From: JAMWZF01 sp041628615 | GTDB lineage: Bacteria > Pseudomonadota > Alphaproteobacteria > Rhodobacterales > Rhodobacteraceae | Assembly (NCBI GenBank): GCA_041628615.1 | Contig: JBFKOW010000110.1 | Location: 1-12,248, forward strand | Direction of reading: 5' to 3' | Length of the DNA: 12,248 nt | The notes under the pieces: generated by a model | The model's database searches: none | What the model was told of the DNA's origin: nothing | What the model saw: the letters and a program-made list of their open reading frames with translations, nothing else | Position numbers and translations under genes: made by a program | Shown here: one piece after another, positions 1 through 7,527 of the stretch | Position numbering within the stretch: position 1 is the first letter of the stretch | Layout: each line of letters starts with the position of its first letter

Positions 1-344
1 AGCGCGTCGGCTGCCGAGCTGGCGTCGGCCACCAGCGTCTCCTGCAGCGGCTTGCCGGTGTCCATCGTCTCGAGCAGCGACAGGTCGCGGTTGCGCTCGC
101 GCATGAGCGCGGCGGCGCGGGTCAGGATGCGACCCCGTTCGCGGCCGGTCATCGCCGCCCAGGCCGGTTGCGCCGCCTGCGCCGCGGCCAGCGCCCGGTC
201 CACGGTGGCGGCGGTGGCGCAATGCAGCCGGGCGATGGTCTCGCCGGTGGCGGGGAACACGCAGTCGATCGGCGCGCCGTCGGGATCCTCGACATAGGCG
301 CCCGCGATGTAGTGGCTGGCGACGGGCTGGGTCGGGTAGGTCAT
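1..344 (-). CDS. betB: Betaine aldehyde dehydrogenase, N-terminal part (runs off the left edge)
   Basis: Oxidises betaine aldehyde to glycine betaine with NAD(P)+, the second step of choline oxidation, in the cytoplasm. Only the first 114 residues are in the window, beginning MTYPTQPVASHYIAGAYVED. They show the start of an aldehyde dehydrogenase fold: the FPATGETIARLH strand near residues 30-41, a coenzyme-domain helix with AQPAWAAMTGRERGRIL (about 57-73), and the ETMDTGKPLQET segment (about 92-103) typical of BetB. The catalytic Cys and Glu lie beyond the edge and cannot be checked. The ATG overlaps the betI stop as ATGA (341-344), so the two genes are translationally coupled. The BetB assignment over other aldehyde dehydrogenases rests on the N-terminal sequence plus betI and the cho genes next door. 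It is partial only because of the window edge. Confidence 0.9.
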   Translation of the reverse strand, partial: MTYPTQPVASHYIAGAYVEDPDGAPIDCVFPATGETIARLHCATAATVDRALAAAQAAQPAWAAMTGRERGRILTRAAALMRERNRDLSLLETMDTGKPLQETLVADASSAADA

Positions 345-934
345 GTCGGGCTCCGGAGCGAGGGTTCGAGATCGGCCATCACGGTGGCCTCGGCGGTGGC
401 GGCATCGGCGATCCCGGCGGGACCGCCGGTGGGCAGGACGTGGCGCAGGTAGAGCCCGTCGATCAGCGCCCCGGTGCGCGCCGCCAGCGCCGGGGCGGCG
501 GCGCCGGCGAGCGGGCGCAGGGCATGGACGAGATTGGAGTGCAGCCGCCGGTGATAGATCCGCAGCAGCCGGGCGGCGTCGTCCGACCGCTGGGCGAGGA
601 CATAGAACTGCAGCCAGGCGGCGGCGGTGCCGGGGGCGTAGTTCTGCGCCGCGAAACAGGCCCGCACGGTGGCGCGCAGGCGGTCGGGCGGGGTGCGCGC
701 GGCGGCCAGCAGGGCCCGGGCCTCCTGCCCGAAGGTCACGAGGACATGGCGCATCGCGGCCAGCAGGATCTGGTCCTTGGAACCGAAATAGTGGTGCGCC
801 AGCGCGCTCGACATGCCGGCGGCGCGGGCGATCTGGGCCACCGTCACGTCCAGCGACCCGCTGCGGCCGATCTCGCCGATGGCGGCATCGACAAGCGCGT
901 TTCGGCGGATTGGCTCCATCCCGGTCTTTGGCAT
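341..934 (-). CDS. betI: TetR-family choline-responsive repressor BetI
   Basis: Transcriptional repressor of choline-to-betaine genes; in characterised bacteria choline relieves its repression. The 197-residue protein starts MPKTGMEPIRRNALVDAAIG, the typical BetI opening. A TetR helix-turn-helix follows at about residues 31-50 (TVAQIARAAGMSSALAHHYF), then F..K-type ligand-domain helices. I chose the ATG at 934 because GGAAAG precedes it by 4 bases and the protein then begins like known BetI. An in-frame TTG at 955 would add seven residues without a ribosome site. The stop overlaps the betB start by 4 bp. Immediately upstream is the palindrome at 973-992 shared with choX, so autoregulation together with control of choXWV is likely (inference). 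Confidence 0.93.
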   Translation of the reverse strand: MPKTGMEPIRRNALVDAAIGEIGRSGSLDVTVAQIARAAGMSSALAHHYFGSKDQILLAAMRHVLVTFGQEARALLAAARTPPDRLRATVRACFAAQNYAPGTAAAWLQFYVLAQRSDDAARLLRIYHRRLHSNLVHALRPLAGAAAPALAARTGALIDGLYLRHVLPTGGPAGIADAATAEATVMADLEPSLRSPT

Positions 935-948
935 AAGCTTTCCATCGG

Positions 949-978
949 TTGACAAACGCGATCATCACGATCTTGATT
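949..978 (+). promoter_or_regulatory. Probable choXWV promoter
   Basis: A perfect TTGACA -35 (949-954) is followed after 17-18 bases by a weak -10 (CTTGAT at 972-977 or TTGATT at 973-978). The -10 overlaps the left arm of the BetI-type palindrome, a geometry expected for repression. The choX ATG follows about 60 bp downstream. The -35 is strong but the -10 is poor, so the exact start site is uncertain. Confidence 0.45.
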
Positions 979-988
979 GACTCGTCAA
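961..988 (-). promoter_or_regulatory. Probable betI-betB promoter
   Basis: Read on the minus strand, TTGACG (988-983) is followed after 16 bases by GATGAT (966-961). This gives five of six matches to a sigma-70 -35 and four of six to a -10, ending about 27 bp before the betI ATG. The -35 lies inside the palindrome at 973-992, so a bound repressor would block it. Identified by eye only. Confidence 0.45.
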
Positions 989-992
989 TCAA
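973..992. promoter_or_regulatory. Palindromic operator, probable BetI site
   Basis: TTGATTGACTCGTCAATCAA has two perfect 8-bp arms around a 4-bp centre. It lies between divergent betI and choX and overlaps promoter elements for both. TetR-type repressors bind such dyads, and BetI is encoded 39 bp away. The dyad is seen directly; the assignment to BetI is inference from position and symmetry. Confidence 0.8.
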
Positions 993-1037
993 TAAACGCC
1001 GCCCCGAGCGGCACAGACAGACACAGGGAGCCTGTCC

Positions 1038-1973
1038 ATGAAGCTGAACCTTTCCGTCGCCGCCGCCGCCATCCTGGCCGCGGGCGTCGCCCATGCCGGC
1101 GGCCACGCCGACTGCAGCACCGTGACCTTCTCGGATGTCGGCTGGACCGACATCACCGCGACGACCGCCGCCACCACCGTGGTGCTCGAGGCGCTGGGCT
1201 ACGAGACCGACATCAAGGTGCTGTCGGTGCCGGTGACCTATGCCTCGCTGAAATCCGGCGACGTCGACATCTTCCTCGGCAACTGGATGCCGACGATGGA
1301 GGCCGACATCGCGCCCTACCGCGACGACGGCAGCGTCGAGACGGTGCGCGCCAACCTGCAGGGGGCCAAGTACACGCTGGCCACCAACGCCGCCGGGGCC
1401 GCGCTGGGCATCGGCAACTTCGCCGACATCGCCGCCAATGCCGACGCGCTCGACGGCAAGATCTACGGCATCGAGCCCGGCAACGACGGCAACCGGCTGA
1501 TCCAGTCGATGATCGACGCCGACGCCTTCGGCCTGTCGGGCTTCGAAGTGGTGGAAAGCTCGGAACAGGGGATGCTGGCGCAGGTCGGCCGGGCCTCGGA
1601 CCGGGACGAGCCGATCGTGTTCCTGGGCTGGGAACCGCACCCGATGAACGCCAATTTCGAGCTCACCTACCTGGAAGGCGGCGACGACTTCTTCGGCCCC
1701 GACCTCGGCGGCGCGACGGTCTACACCAACACCCGCGCCGGCTATGTCGCGGAATGCGCCAATGTCGGGGCGCTGCTGGGCAATCTCGAATTCAGCCTCG
1801 CGATGGAGAACGAGATCATGGGCGCGATCCTGAACGACAACGCGAACCCCGACGACGCCGCCCGCGCCTGGCTCGCGGCGAACCCGGGCGTGCTCGACGG
1901 CTGGCTGGCCGGCGTCACCACGATGGACGGCGGCGACGCGATGGCCGCCGTGAAATCCGCGCTCGGCCTCTGA
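1038..1973 (+). CDS. choX: Choline ABC transporter periplasmic binding protein ChoX
   Basis: Binds choline in the periplasm and delivers it to ChoW/ChoV. The 311-residue product has a signal peptide with probable cleavage after AHA (about residue 20). The choline box is complete: W36 and D38 in GWTDIT, W83 in GNWMP, Y112 in KYTLATN, N149 in EPGND and W198 in GWEPHPMN. Each lies seven positions before the residue I recall for Sinorhizobium meliloti ChoX (W43, D45, W90, Y119, N156, W205). C26 and C240 could form a disulfide. The start has AGGGAG seven bases upstream. It is first gene of choXWV, divergent from betI. Low-affinity use of acetylcholine or betaine is possible, but choline is the best call. 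Confidence 0.94.
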   Translation: MKLNLSVAAAAILAAGVAHAGGHADCSTVTFSDVGWTDITATTAATTVVLEALGYETDIKVLSVPVTYASLKSGDVDIFLGNWMPTMEADIAPYRDDGSVETVRANLQGAKYTLATNAAGAALGIGNFADIAANADALDGKIYGIEPGNDGNRLIQSMIDADAFGLSGFEVVESSEQGMLAQVGRASDRDEPIVFLGWEPHPMNANFELTYLEGGDDFFGPDLGGATVYTNTRAGYVAECANVGALLGNLEFSLAMENEIMGAILNDNANPDDAARAWLAANPGVLDGWLAGVTTMDGGDAMAAVKSALGL

Positions 1974-1987
1974 GCACCAACCCAACC

Positions 1988-2017
1988 GGCCCCGCCGCCC
2001 GCAGCGGGCGCGGGGCC
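1988..2017 (+). terminator. Strong intercistronic hairpin between choX and choW
   Basis: Two 14-base arms (GGCCCCG-c-CGCCCGC and GCGGGCGCGGGGCC) can pair, with one bulged C at 1995 and a tiny loop at 2003. No T-run follows, and choW has its own AGGGGG ribosome site just downstream. It is therefore more likely an RNA 3'-end stabiliser or partial terminator than a full stop. Such elements often keep binding-protein mRNA in excess over the membrane subunits. Confidence 0.6.
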
Positions 2018-2035
2018 CATTGAAGGGGGCGCGGC

Positions 2036-2868
<833 letters not shown>

Positions 2869-2872
<4 letters not shown>

Positions 2873-3915
2873 CCGCCGCCGTCGAGATCGACAAGGTCTG
2901 CATCGTCTTCGGCGACCGGCCCGAGGCGGCGCTGCCGCTGATGGACCAGGGCCAGTCGCGCGGCGAGATCCAGTCCGCCACCGGGCAGGTGCTCGGGGTC
3001 CACGACTGCTCGATCACCGTCGAGCAGGGCGAGATTCTCGTCCTCATGGGCCTGTCCGGCTCGGGCAAGTCCACCCTGCTGCGGGCGGTCAACGGGCTCA
3101 ACCCGGTGGTGCGCGGGTCGGTCCGGGTGCGCGCCGGGACCGAGATGGTCGACGTGACCCATGCCGACCGGCACACCCTGCGCGACCTGCGGATGCGGCA
3201 GGTCGCGATGGTGTTCCAGCAATTCGGCCTGCTGCCCTGGCGCACGGTTCGCGAGAACGCCGGGCTCGGGCTGGAACTCGCCGGGATGGGCAAGCGCGAG
3301 CTGGCCGAGAAGGTGGACGCGCAACTCGCCACCGTTGGGCTAGCCGATTGGGCCGACCGCAAGGTGGGCGAGTTGTCGGGCGGGATGCAGCAGCGGGTCG
3401 GCCTCGCCCGCGCCTTCGCCACCGACGCGCCGATCCTGCTGATGGACGAACCGTTCTCGGCGCTCGACCCGCTGATCCGGTCCAAGCTGCAGGACGAACT
3501 GCTCGAACTGCAGGCGCGGTTGCGCCGGACCATCCTGTTCGTGTCCCACGACCTCGACGAGGCGTTCAAGCTGGGCAACCGGATCGCCATCATGGAGGGC
3601 GGCCGGATCGTGCAATGCGGCACCCCGGAAGAGATCTTCAACGCGCCCAAGAACGACTACGTCGCGGACTTCGTCGCCCACATGAACCCGCTGGGCGTGC
3701 TGCGGGTGCGCGACGTGATGACCGCGCCGAACGGGTCGGACTACGCCGTCTCGGTCGCCGCCGACACCCTGCTGCGCGACGGCATGACCGCGCTGATGGG
3801 CAGCGACGCGGCGCTCGGGGTGACCGAGGGCGATCGGATCGTCGGCCAGTTGACCAAGGACGACCTGATCGCCGGCCTGGCGGCGGAGCGCGGCGCGGCG
3901 GCCCAGCAAGCCTGA
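2869..3915 (+). CDS. choV: Choline ABC transporter ATP-binding subunit ChoV
   Basis: Cytoplasmic ATPase driving ChoW. In 348 residues the motifs are: Walker A GLSGSGKST (61-69), Q-loop VFQQFG (115-120), signature LSGGMQQ (169-175), Walker B ILLMDEP (189-195) and switch histidine H227 in SHDLD. The first 45 residues form the ProV/OpuAA-type N-terminal extension that holds the IQSATG segment. The C-terminal ~70 residues (RDVMTAPNG to the end, with IVGQLTKDDLIAGL) look like a single degenerate CBS-like unit; osmoregulated ProV/OpuA proteins usually carry paired CBS domains. The start is fixed by the ATGA overlap with choW. Its stop lies 22 bp from that of the convergent betC, separated by a hairpin. 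Confidence 0.93.
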
Positions 3916-3920
3916 GCCCG

Positions 3921-3938
3921 GCCCGGCGATTGCCGGGC
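3921..3938. terminator. Shared hairpin between convergent choV and betC
   Basis: GCCCGGC-GATT-GCCGGGC is a perfect 7-bp stem with a 4-base loop between the two stop codons. It touches the final base of the betC stop. There is no long T-tract on either strand, so it is an imperfect intrinsic terminator, but its place between convergent genes supports a bidirectional role. Confidence 0.6.
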
Positions 3939-5443
3939 TATTCGCCGCGCGGGAACCGCTGCCGGGCCTCCAGTTCGTTGAGGTCGAGGTGGTTGCGCAT
4001 GAAGCGCTCGCTGGCGCGCTGCAGCGGCTGGTAGTCCCACGGGAAATGCGCGCCGTTGCGCAGCGCGCCATAGACCACGTGGCGGCGGGCCTGGCTCTTG
4101 CGGACCTCGGCGTCGAAGCGGTCGAGGTCCCAGCGGGCGTCCGCCATCCGGCGGAACTCGTCCACGAGGGGCTGCGACGCCGGGTCCGACGCGAGGTTCG
4201 TCGTCTCGCCGGGATCCTTGCGGATGTCGAAGAACTGTTCGGGATCGGCCGGGCAGCGGATGTACTTCCAATGCCCCTGTGCCAGCGCGACCATCGGCGC
4301 GACGGACGCCTCGGCGGCGTATTCCATCGCCACCGGCGACTCCCGGTGCTGGCCGTGAGCGAGGCCGGAGATGTCCTCCCCCGCGGTCCACGGCGCCAGA
4401 TCGTGCCAGTCCACCCCCGCCATCGCGCAGAGCGTCGGGCAGATGTCGATGGTGGAGACCGGCTGCGACACGAGGCCCGGCGGCATGTCCGGCGCGGCGA
4501 TCATCAGCGGCACCCGGGCCGAGCCCTCGCGGAAGCTCATCTTGAACCAGAGCCCGCGCTCGCCGAGCATGTCGCCGTGATCCGACAGGAAGACGATGAC
4601 GGCCTCCTGCTGCATGGCCTCGAGCGCGTCGAGAATCTCGCCGATCTTCGCGTCGATGTAGCTGATGTTGGCGAAGTAGCCGCAGCGGGCACGGCGGATG
4701 TCCTGCTCGCCGATGTCGAAGCGGCGCCAGTCGCAGGCGTCGAGCAGGCGGCGGGAATGGGGATCGTGCTCGTCCCATGCGAGCGCCGGCACCTCGGGCA
4801 GAAGGTGCGGACATTCCTCGTAGAGGTCCCAGAAGCGCCGCCGGGCGACGTAGGGGTCGTGCGGGTGGGTGAAGCTCACCGTCAGGCACCACGGATCGGT
4901 GCCGTCGCGGGCGAAGTCGTAAATCCGCTGCACCGCACGGAACGCCACCTCGTCGTCGTATTCGAGCTGGTTGGTGATCTCGGCCACCCCGGCCCCGGTG
5001 ACCGAGCCGAGGTTGTGATACCACCAGTCGATCCGCTCGCCGGGCCGCCGCCAGTCCGGGGTCCAGCCGAAATCGGCCGGGTAGATGTCGGTGGTCAGCC
5101 GCTCCTCGAAGCCGTGCATCTGGTCCGGGCCGACAAAATGCATCTTGCCCGACAGCACGGTCCGGTATCCGGCCCGGCGCAGGTGATGGGCATAGGTCGG
5201 CAGGTCCGAGGGGAACTCGGCGGCGTTGTCGTAGACCCCGGTGACCGAGGGCATCTGCCCCGACATGAAGCTCGCCCGACCCGGCGCGCAAAGCGGCGAG
5301 GCGGTGTAGGCGGTGGCGAAGCGCACCGACCGGGCGGCGAGCCGGGCAAGGTTCGGGGTCACGAGCCAATCGGCCGGCCCGTCCGGGAACAGCGTCCCGT
5401 TGAGCTGGTCCACCATCAGGATCAGGATGTTGGGTCGGGACAT
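3938..5443 (-). CDS. betC: Choline-sulfatase
   Basis: Hydrolyses choline-O-sulfate to choline and sulfate, feeding the choline oxidation pathway. The 501-residue length is usual for BetC. It is a formylglycine sulfatase: the CAPGR signature puts the modified cysteine at C52 (CxPxR). Metal-site residues appear in ILMVDQ (D12), SDHGD (D288, H289) and K301 after GLWF, and K100 and H102 appear in SGKMHF. The C-terminal GAHFPWDYQP segment is characteristic of choline-sulfatases rather than aryl-sulfatases. No signal peptide is visible, so it acts in the cytoplasm. GAGAAGG precedes the ATG by about nine bases. It is transcribed toward choV from its own likely promoter, not as part of the betI-betB operon. 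No formylglycine-generating enzyme is in the window. Confidence 0.95.
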   Translation of the reverse strand: MSRPNILILMVDQLNGTLFPDGPADWLVTPNLARLAARSVRFATAYTASPLCAPGRASFMSGQMPSVTGVYDNAAEFPSDLPTYAHHLRRAGYRTVLSGKMHFVGPDQMHGFEERLTTDIYPADFGWTPDWRRPGERIDWWYHNLGSVTGAGVAEITNQLEYDDEVAFRAVQRIYDFARDGTDPWCLTVSFTHPHDPYVARRRFWDLYEECPHLLPEVPALAWDEHDPHSRRLLDACDWRRFDIGEQDIRRARCGYFANISYIDAKIGEILDALEAMQQEAVIVFLSDHGDMLGERGLWFKMSFREGSARVPLMIAAPDMPPGLVSQPVSTIDICPTLCAMAGVDWHDLAPWTAGEDISGLAHGQHRESPVAMEYAAEASVAPMVALAQGHWKYIRCPADPEQFFDIRKDPGETTNLASDPASQPLVDEFRRMADARWDLDRFDAEVRKSQARRHVVYGALRNGAHFPWDYQPLQRASERFMRNHLDLNELEARQRFPRGE

Positions 5444-5473
5444 CGGCAGCGCCTTCTCGCTGGGGCTGGTTTC

Positions 5474-5503
5474 CGCCTAGCGCCCGCGCCCGCCGCCCGT
5501 CAA
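5474..5503 (-). promoter_or_regulatory. Candidate betC promoter
   Basis: On the minus strand TTGACG (5503-5498) is followed after 18 bases by TAGGCG (5479-5474) inside GCTAGGCG, about 30 bp before the betC ATG. The -35 matches five of six. The -10 is like the TAGGCT form common in GC-rich alphaproteobacteria. No BetI-type palindrome is visible here. Identified by eye. Confidence 0.4.
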
Positions 5504-5515
5504 TTGCCCGTTCGC

Positions 5516-5529
5516 GGCCCGACCGGGCC
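5516..5529 (-). terminator. Possible weak hemA terminator
   Basis: GGCCC-GGTC-GGGCC on the minus strand forms a 5-bp GC stem starting 12 bases after the hemA stop. No T-run follows, so termination is uncertain; hemA transcripts could read on into betC. Confidence 0.3.
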
Positions 5530-5540
5530 GACCCCGGCGG

Positions 5541-6764
5541 CTATTGCGCCGCCACCGGCCGCCGGGCGATGTTGCATTCAGACCAGAGCGCGCCCAGCGC
5601 CCCGATCAGGCGGTCCACGTCGGCGGGGCCATGCACCGGCGACGGGGTGATCCGCAGCCGCTCGGTCCCCTTCGGCACCGTCGGATAGTTGATCGGCTGG
5701 ATGTAGATGCCGTGCTCCTGCAGCAGCCGGTCCGAGATGTAGCGGCACTTGACCGGGTCGCCGACCATGATCGGGATGATGTGGCTCGGGTTCGGCATGT
5801 GCGGAATGCCGGCGGCGTCGAGCCTGGCGCGGACCTCGGCCACCCGCGCCTGCTGGGCGGCGCGCTCGGTGTCGCTGGCCTTCAGGTGGCGGATCGCGGC
5901 GGCGGCCCCGGCAGCCACCGCGGGCGGCAGGGCGGTGGTGAAGATGAATCCGCTGGCGAAGGACCGGACGAAGTCGCACAGCGCCCGGCTCGCGGCGATG
6001 TAGCCGCCCATCACGCCGAAGGCCTTGCCCAGCGTGCCCTCGATCACCGTCAGCCGGTCCATCAGGCCCTCGCGCTCGGCCACGCCGCCGCCGCGCGGAC
6101 CGTATAGGCCCACCGCGTGCACCTCGTCGAGATAGGTCATCGCGCCGTAGCGGTCGGCGAGGTCGCAGATCCCGGCGATCGGGGCGATGTCGCCATCCAT
6201 CGAGTAGACGCTCTCGAAGGCGATCAGCTTCGGGATTTCGGCCGGCAGGCTGGCGAGGTGGCGTTCGAGATCGGCGAGGTCGTTGTGCTTCCAGATGATG
6301 CGCCGGGCCCGGGAATGGCGGATGCCCTCGATCATCGAGGCGTGGTTGAGCGCGTCCGACAGGATCACCAGGTCCGGGATCCGGGCGCCGAGTGTGCCCA
6401 GCGTGGCCCAGTTCGACACATACCCGGAGGTGAAGATCAGCGCCGCGGGCTTGTCGTGCAGGTCGGCCAGCTCGCGCTCCAGCAGGACGTGGTCGCGGGT
6501 GGTGCCGCTGATGTTGCGGGTGCCGCCGGCCCCGGCGCCGCAGCGGTCCAGCGCCTCGTGCATGGCGCCGATCACCGCCGGGTGCTGGCCCATGCCGAGA
6601 TAGTCGTTCGAACACCAGATCGTCACGTCCGGGCGGCCGGTCGGGCCGTGGTTGCGGGCCTGCGGGAAGTCGCCCCGGCGACGTTCGAGTTCGGCGAAGA
6701 CGCGGTAGTTGCCGTCATCGCGAAGCCGTTCGAGCTCGGCGCGGAAATAGGCTTCGTGATCCAT
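5541..6764 (-). CDS. hemA: 5-aminolevulinate synthase
   Basis: Condenses glycine and succinyl-CoA to 5-aminolevulinate, CO2 and CoA, the first step of heme and (bacterio)chlorophyll synthesis by the C4 route; PLP-dependent, cytosolic. The 407 residues show the alpha-oxoamine synthase fold: CSNDYLGM (51-58), the glycine-rich GAGAGGTRNISG (76-87), NHASMIEG (140-147), DEVHAVGLYG (213-222) with the PLP-contact D213 and H216, and the Schiff-base lysine K247 in EGTLGKAFG. These phrases fit ALAS better than BioF or Kbl. I chose the ATG at 6764 (MDHEAYFRAELERL) because GGGGGA lies 5-6 bases upstream; an ATG at 6809 would add 15 unrelated residues. Rhodobacter has two isozymes (HemA, HemT), and which one this is cannot be told. 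A FnrL-type box lies 81 bp upstream. Confidence 0.94.
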   Translation of the reverse strand: MDHEAYFRAELERLRDDGNYRVFAELERRRGDFPQARNHGPTGRPDVTIWCSNDYLGMGQHPAVIGAMHEALDRCGAGAGGTRNISGTTRDHVLLERELADLHDKPAALIFTSGYVSNWATLGTLGARIPDLVILSDALNHASMIEGIRHSRARRIIWKHNDLADLERHLASLPAEIPKLIAFESVYSMDGDIAPIAGICDLADRYGAMTYLDEVHAVGLYGPRGGGVAEREGLMDRLTVIEGTLGKAFGVMGGYIAASRALCDFVRSFASGFIFTTALPPAVAAGAAAAIRHLKASDTERAAQQARVAEVRARLDAAGIPHMPNPSHIIPIMVGDPVKCRYISDRLLQEHGIYIQPINYPTVPKGTERLRITPSPVHGPADVDRLIGALGALWSECNIARRPVAAQ

Positions 6765-6845
6765 CGGCGTCCCCCTGCATCCTGCGGCCGGGACAGCCGG
6801 CCCCGGCACCCTGTCAGACCTACCTGCGGCCGCGGGCGGGGCTCC

Positions 6846-6859
6846 TTGATCTGGGTCAA
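6846..6859. promoter_or_regulatory. FNR/FnrL-type binding site
   Basis: TTGATCTGGGTCAA fits the FNR consensus TTGAT-N4-ATCAA with one mismatch. It lies 81 bp before the hemA start and 151 bp before the start of the divergent pruR-like gene. FnrL control of hemA is known in Rhodobacter. If the box acts at -41.5 toward hemA, the start would fall near 6812 and the -10 near TAGGTC (about 6823-6818). Action on the other side is also possible. Confidence 0.7.
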
Positions 6860-6889
6860 GCCCCGACGCATCTCCGGCCCGATCCGAAG

Positions 6890-6907
6890 GATAGACGGCA
6901 TTCTATC
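6890..6907. promoter_or_regulatory. Dyad in the hemA / pruR intergenic region
   Basis: GATAGA-CGGCAT-TCTATC has perfect 6-bp arms separated by six bases. It is AT-richer than its surroundings and lies 103 bp before the pruR-like start and 125 bp before the hemA start. It could be an operator; no known regulator motif is recognised. Confidence 0.35.
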
Positions 6908-6932
6908 GAAAAAGCGGGCCGCGTTCGGCGGT

Positions 6933-6949
6933 TTGCCGACGGACGGCAA
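6933..6949. promoter_or_regulatory. Second dyad upstream of the pruR-like gene
   Basis: TTGCCG-ACGGA-CGGCAA has 6-bp arms around five bases. Its left arm could serve as a -35 for the rightward operon, with TTAGCG (6957-6962) 18 bases on. This is tentative. Confidence 0.3.
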
Positions 6950-6957
6950 GATTTCCT

Positions 6958-6981
6958 TAGCGCCCGGATCCTAGCGTCCGG
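6958..6981 (+). repeat. Short direct repeat TAGCGCCCGG / TAGCGTCCGG
   Basis: Two 10-base copies at 6958-6967 and 6972-6981 match at nine positions with a 14-bp period, just before the ribosome site of the pruR-like gene. This may be a regulator site or chance in GC-rich DNA. Confidence 0.35.
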
Positions 6982-7010
6982 TCCACCGAATTCCTGCCAT
7001 GAGGTATCAC

Positions 7011-7520
7011 ATGCACAATCGACTTCTGGCTGCCGCAGCAGCCCTGGCCTTCTCGGCGGCGGCGGCCGTCGCCGGGCCCCTCGTCAAGGCGGAGCTGGCT
7101 CCGGTGCAGCACGTCGAGGCGACCCTCGTCGTGGTCGGCACGGACGGCAGCGAAACCGTCTACGCGCCCGCCGACCTCGAGACGCTGCCCACCTACAGCA
7201 TGACCACGATCACGCCCTGGCGGGACGAGCCGGCCGAGTTCGAGGGCGTGCTGCTCAACGACATACTCGCCGCCAACGGCCTTGCCGACATCGACGCGAT
7301 CATGGTCACCGCCGAGAACGACTACCGCACCGTGATCGAGCGCGAGGTCTGGGAGACCGTCGACATCCTCGTCGCCACCCGGGTCAACGGCGAGCCGCAC
7401 AACCGGCGCGAACGCGGACCGATCCAGTTCATGATCGACTGGGACGCCTTCAACGCCTCCAGCGTCACGACCGAGTCCAACCTCGTGTGGATGGCCGCTC
7501 GGATCGAACCGGCGAACTGA
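7011..7520 (+). CDS. pruR: Periplasmic SUOX-fold pterin-binding protein, PruR-like
   Basis: Small exported protein (169 residues). It has a hydrophobic signal peptide with probable cleavage after AVA (about residue 21), then a truncated molybdopterin-oxidoreductase (SUOX) fold: DLETLPTYSMTTITPW (55-70), FEGVLLNDIL (77-86), AENDYRTVI (101-109), RVNGEPHNRRERGPIQFM (124-141) and a C-terminal VWMAARIE. There is no cysteine at all, so the Mo-ligating cysteine of true SUOX enzymes is missing. In Agrobacterium tumefaciens the PruR protein of this kind binds reduced pterins in the periplasm and controls the GGDEF-EAL protein DcpA encoded next to it; here a GGDEF-EAL gene starts 7 bp downstream. I chose ATG 7011 because GAGG sits six bases before it; ATG 6999 has no ribosome site. 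Fold and context are clear; pterin binding is inferred. Confidence 0.8.
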   Translation: MHNRLLAAAAALAFSAAAAVAGPLVKAELAPVQHVEATLVVVGTDGSETVYAPADLETLPTYSMTTITPWRDEPAEFEGVLLNDILAANGLADIDAIMVTAENDYRTVIEREVWETVDILVATRVNGEPHNRRERGPIQFMIDWDAFNASSVTTESNLVWMAARIEPAN

Positions 7521-7527
7521 CGCGACC

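Noticed and set aside
935..955. Upstream TTG start for betI
   Set aside because: It adds seven residues not found in BetI proteins and has no ribosome site, while ATG 934 has GGAAAG at proper spacing and gives the family N-terminus.
3989..5650. A 553-codon plus-strand frame opposite betC
   Set aside because: Antisense shadow; betC on the minus strand has a complete sulfatase with catalytic motifs.
6765..6809. Upstream ATG for hemA
   Set aside because: Adds a Pro/Gly/Ala-rich 15-residue stretch unrelated to ALAS and lacks a ribosome site; ATG 6764 has GGGGGA before it.
6999..7010. Earlier ATG for the pruR-like gene
   Set aside because: No ribosome site upstream, and the GAGG that serves ATG 7011 would be inside the coding sequence.
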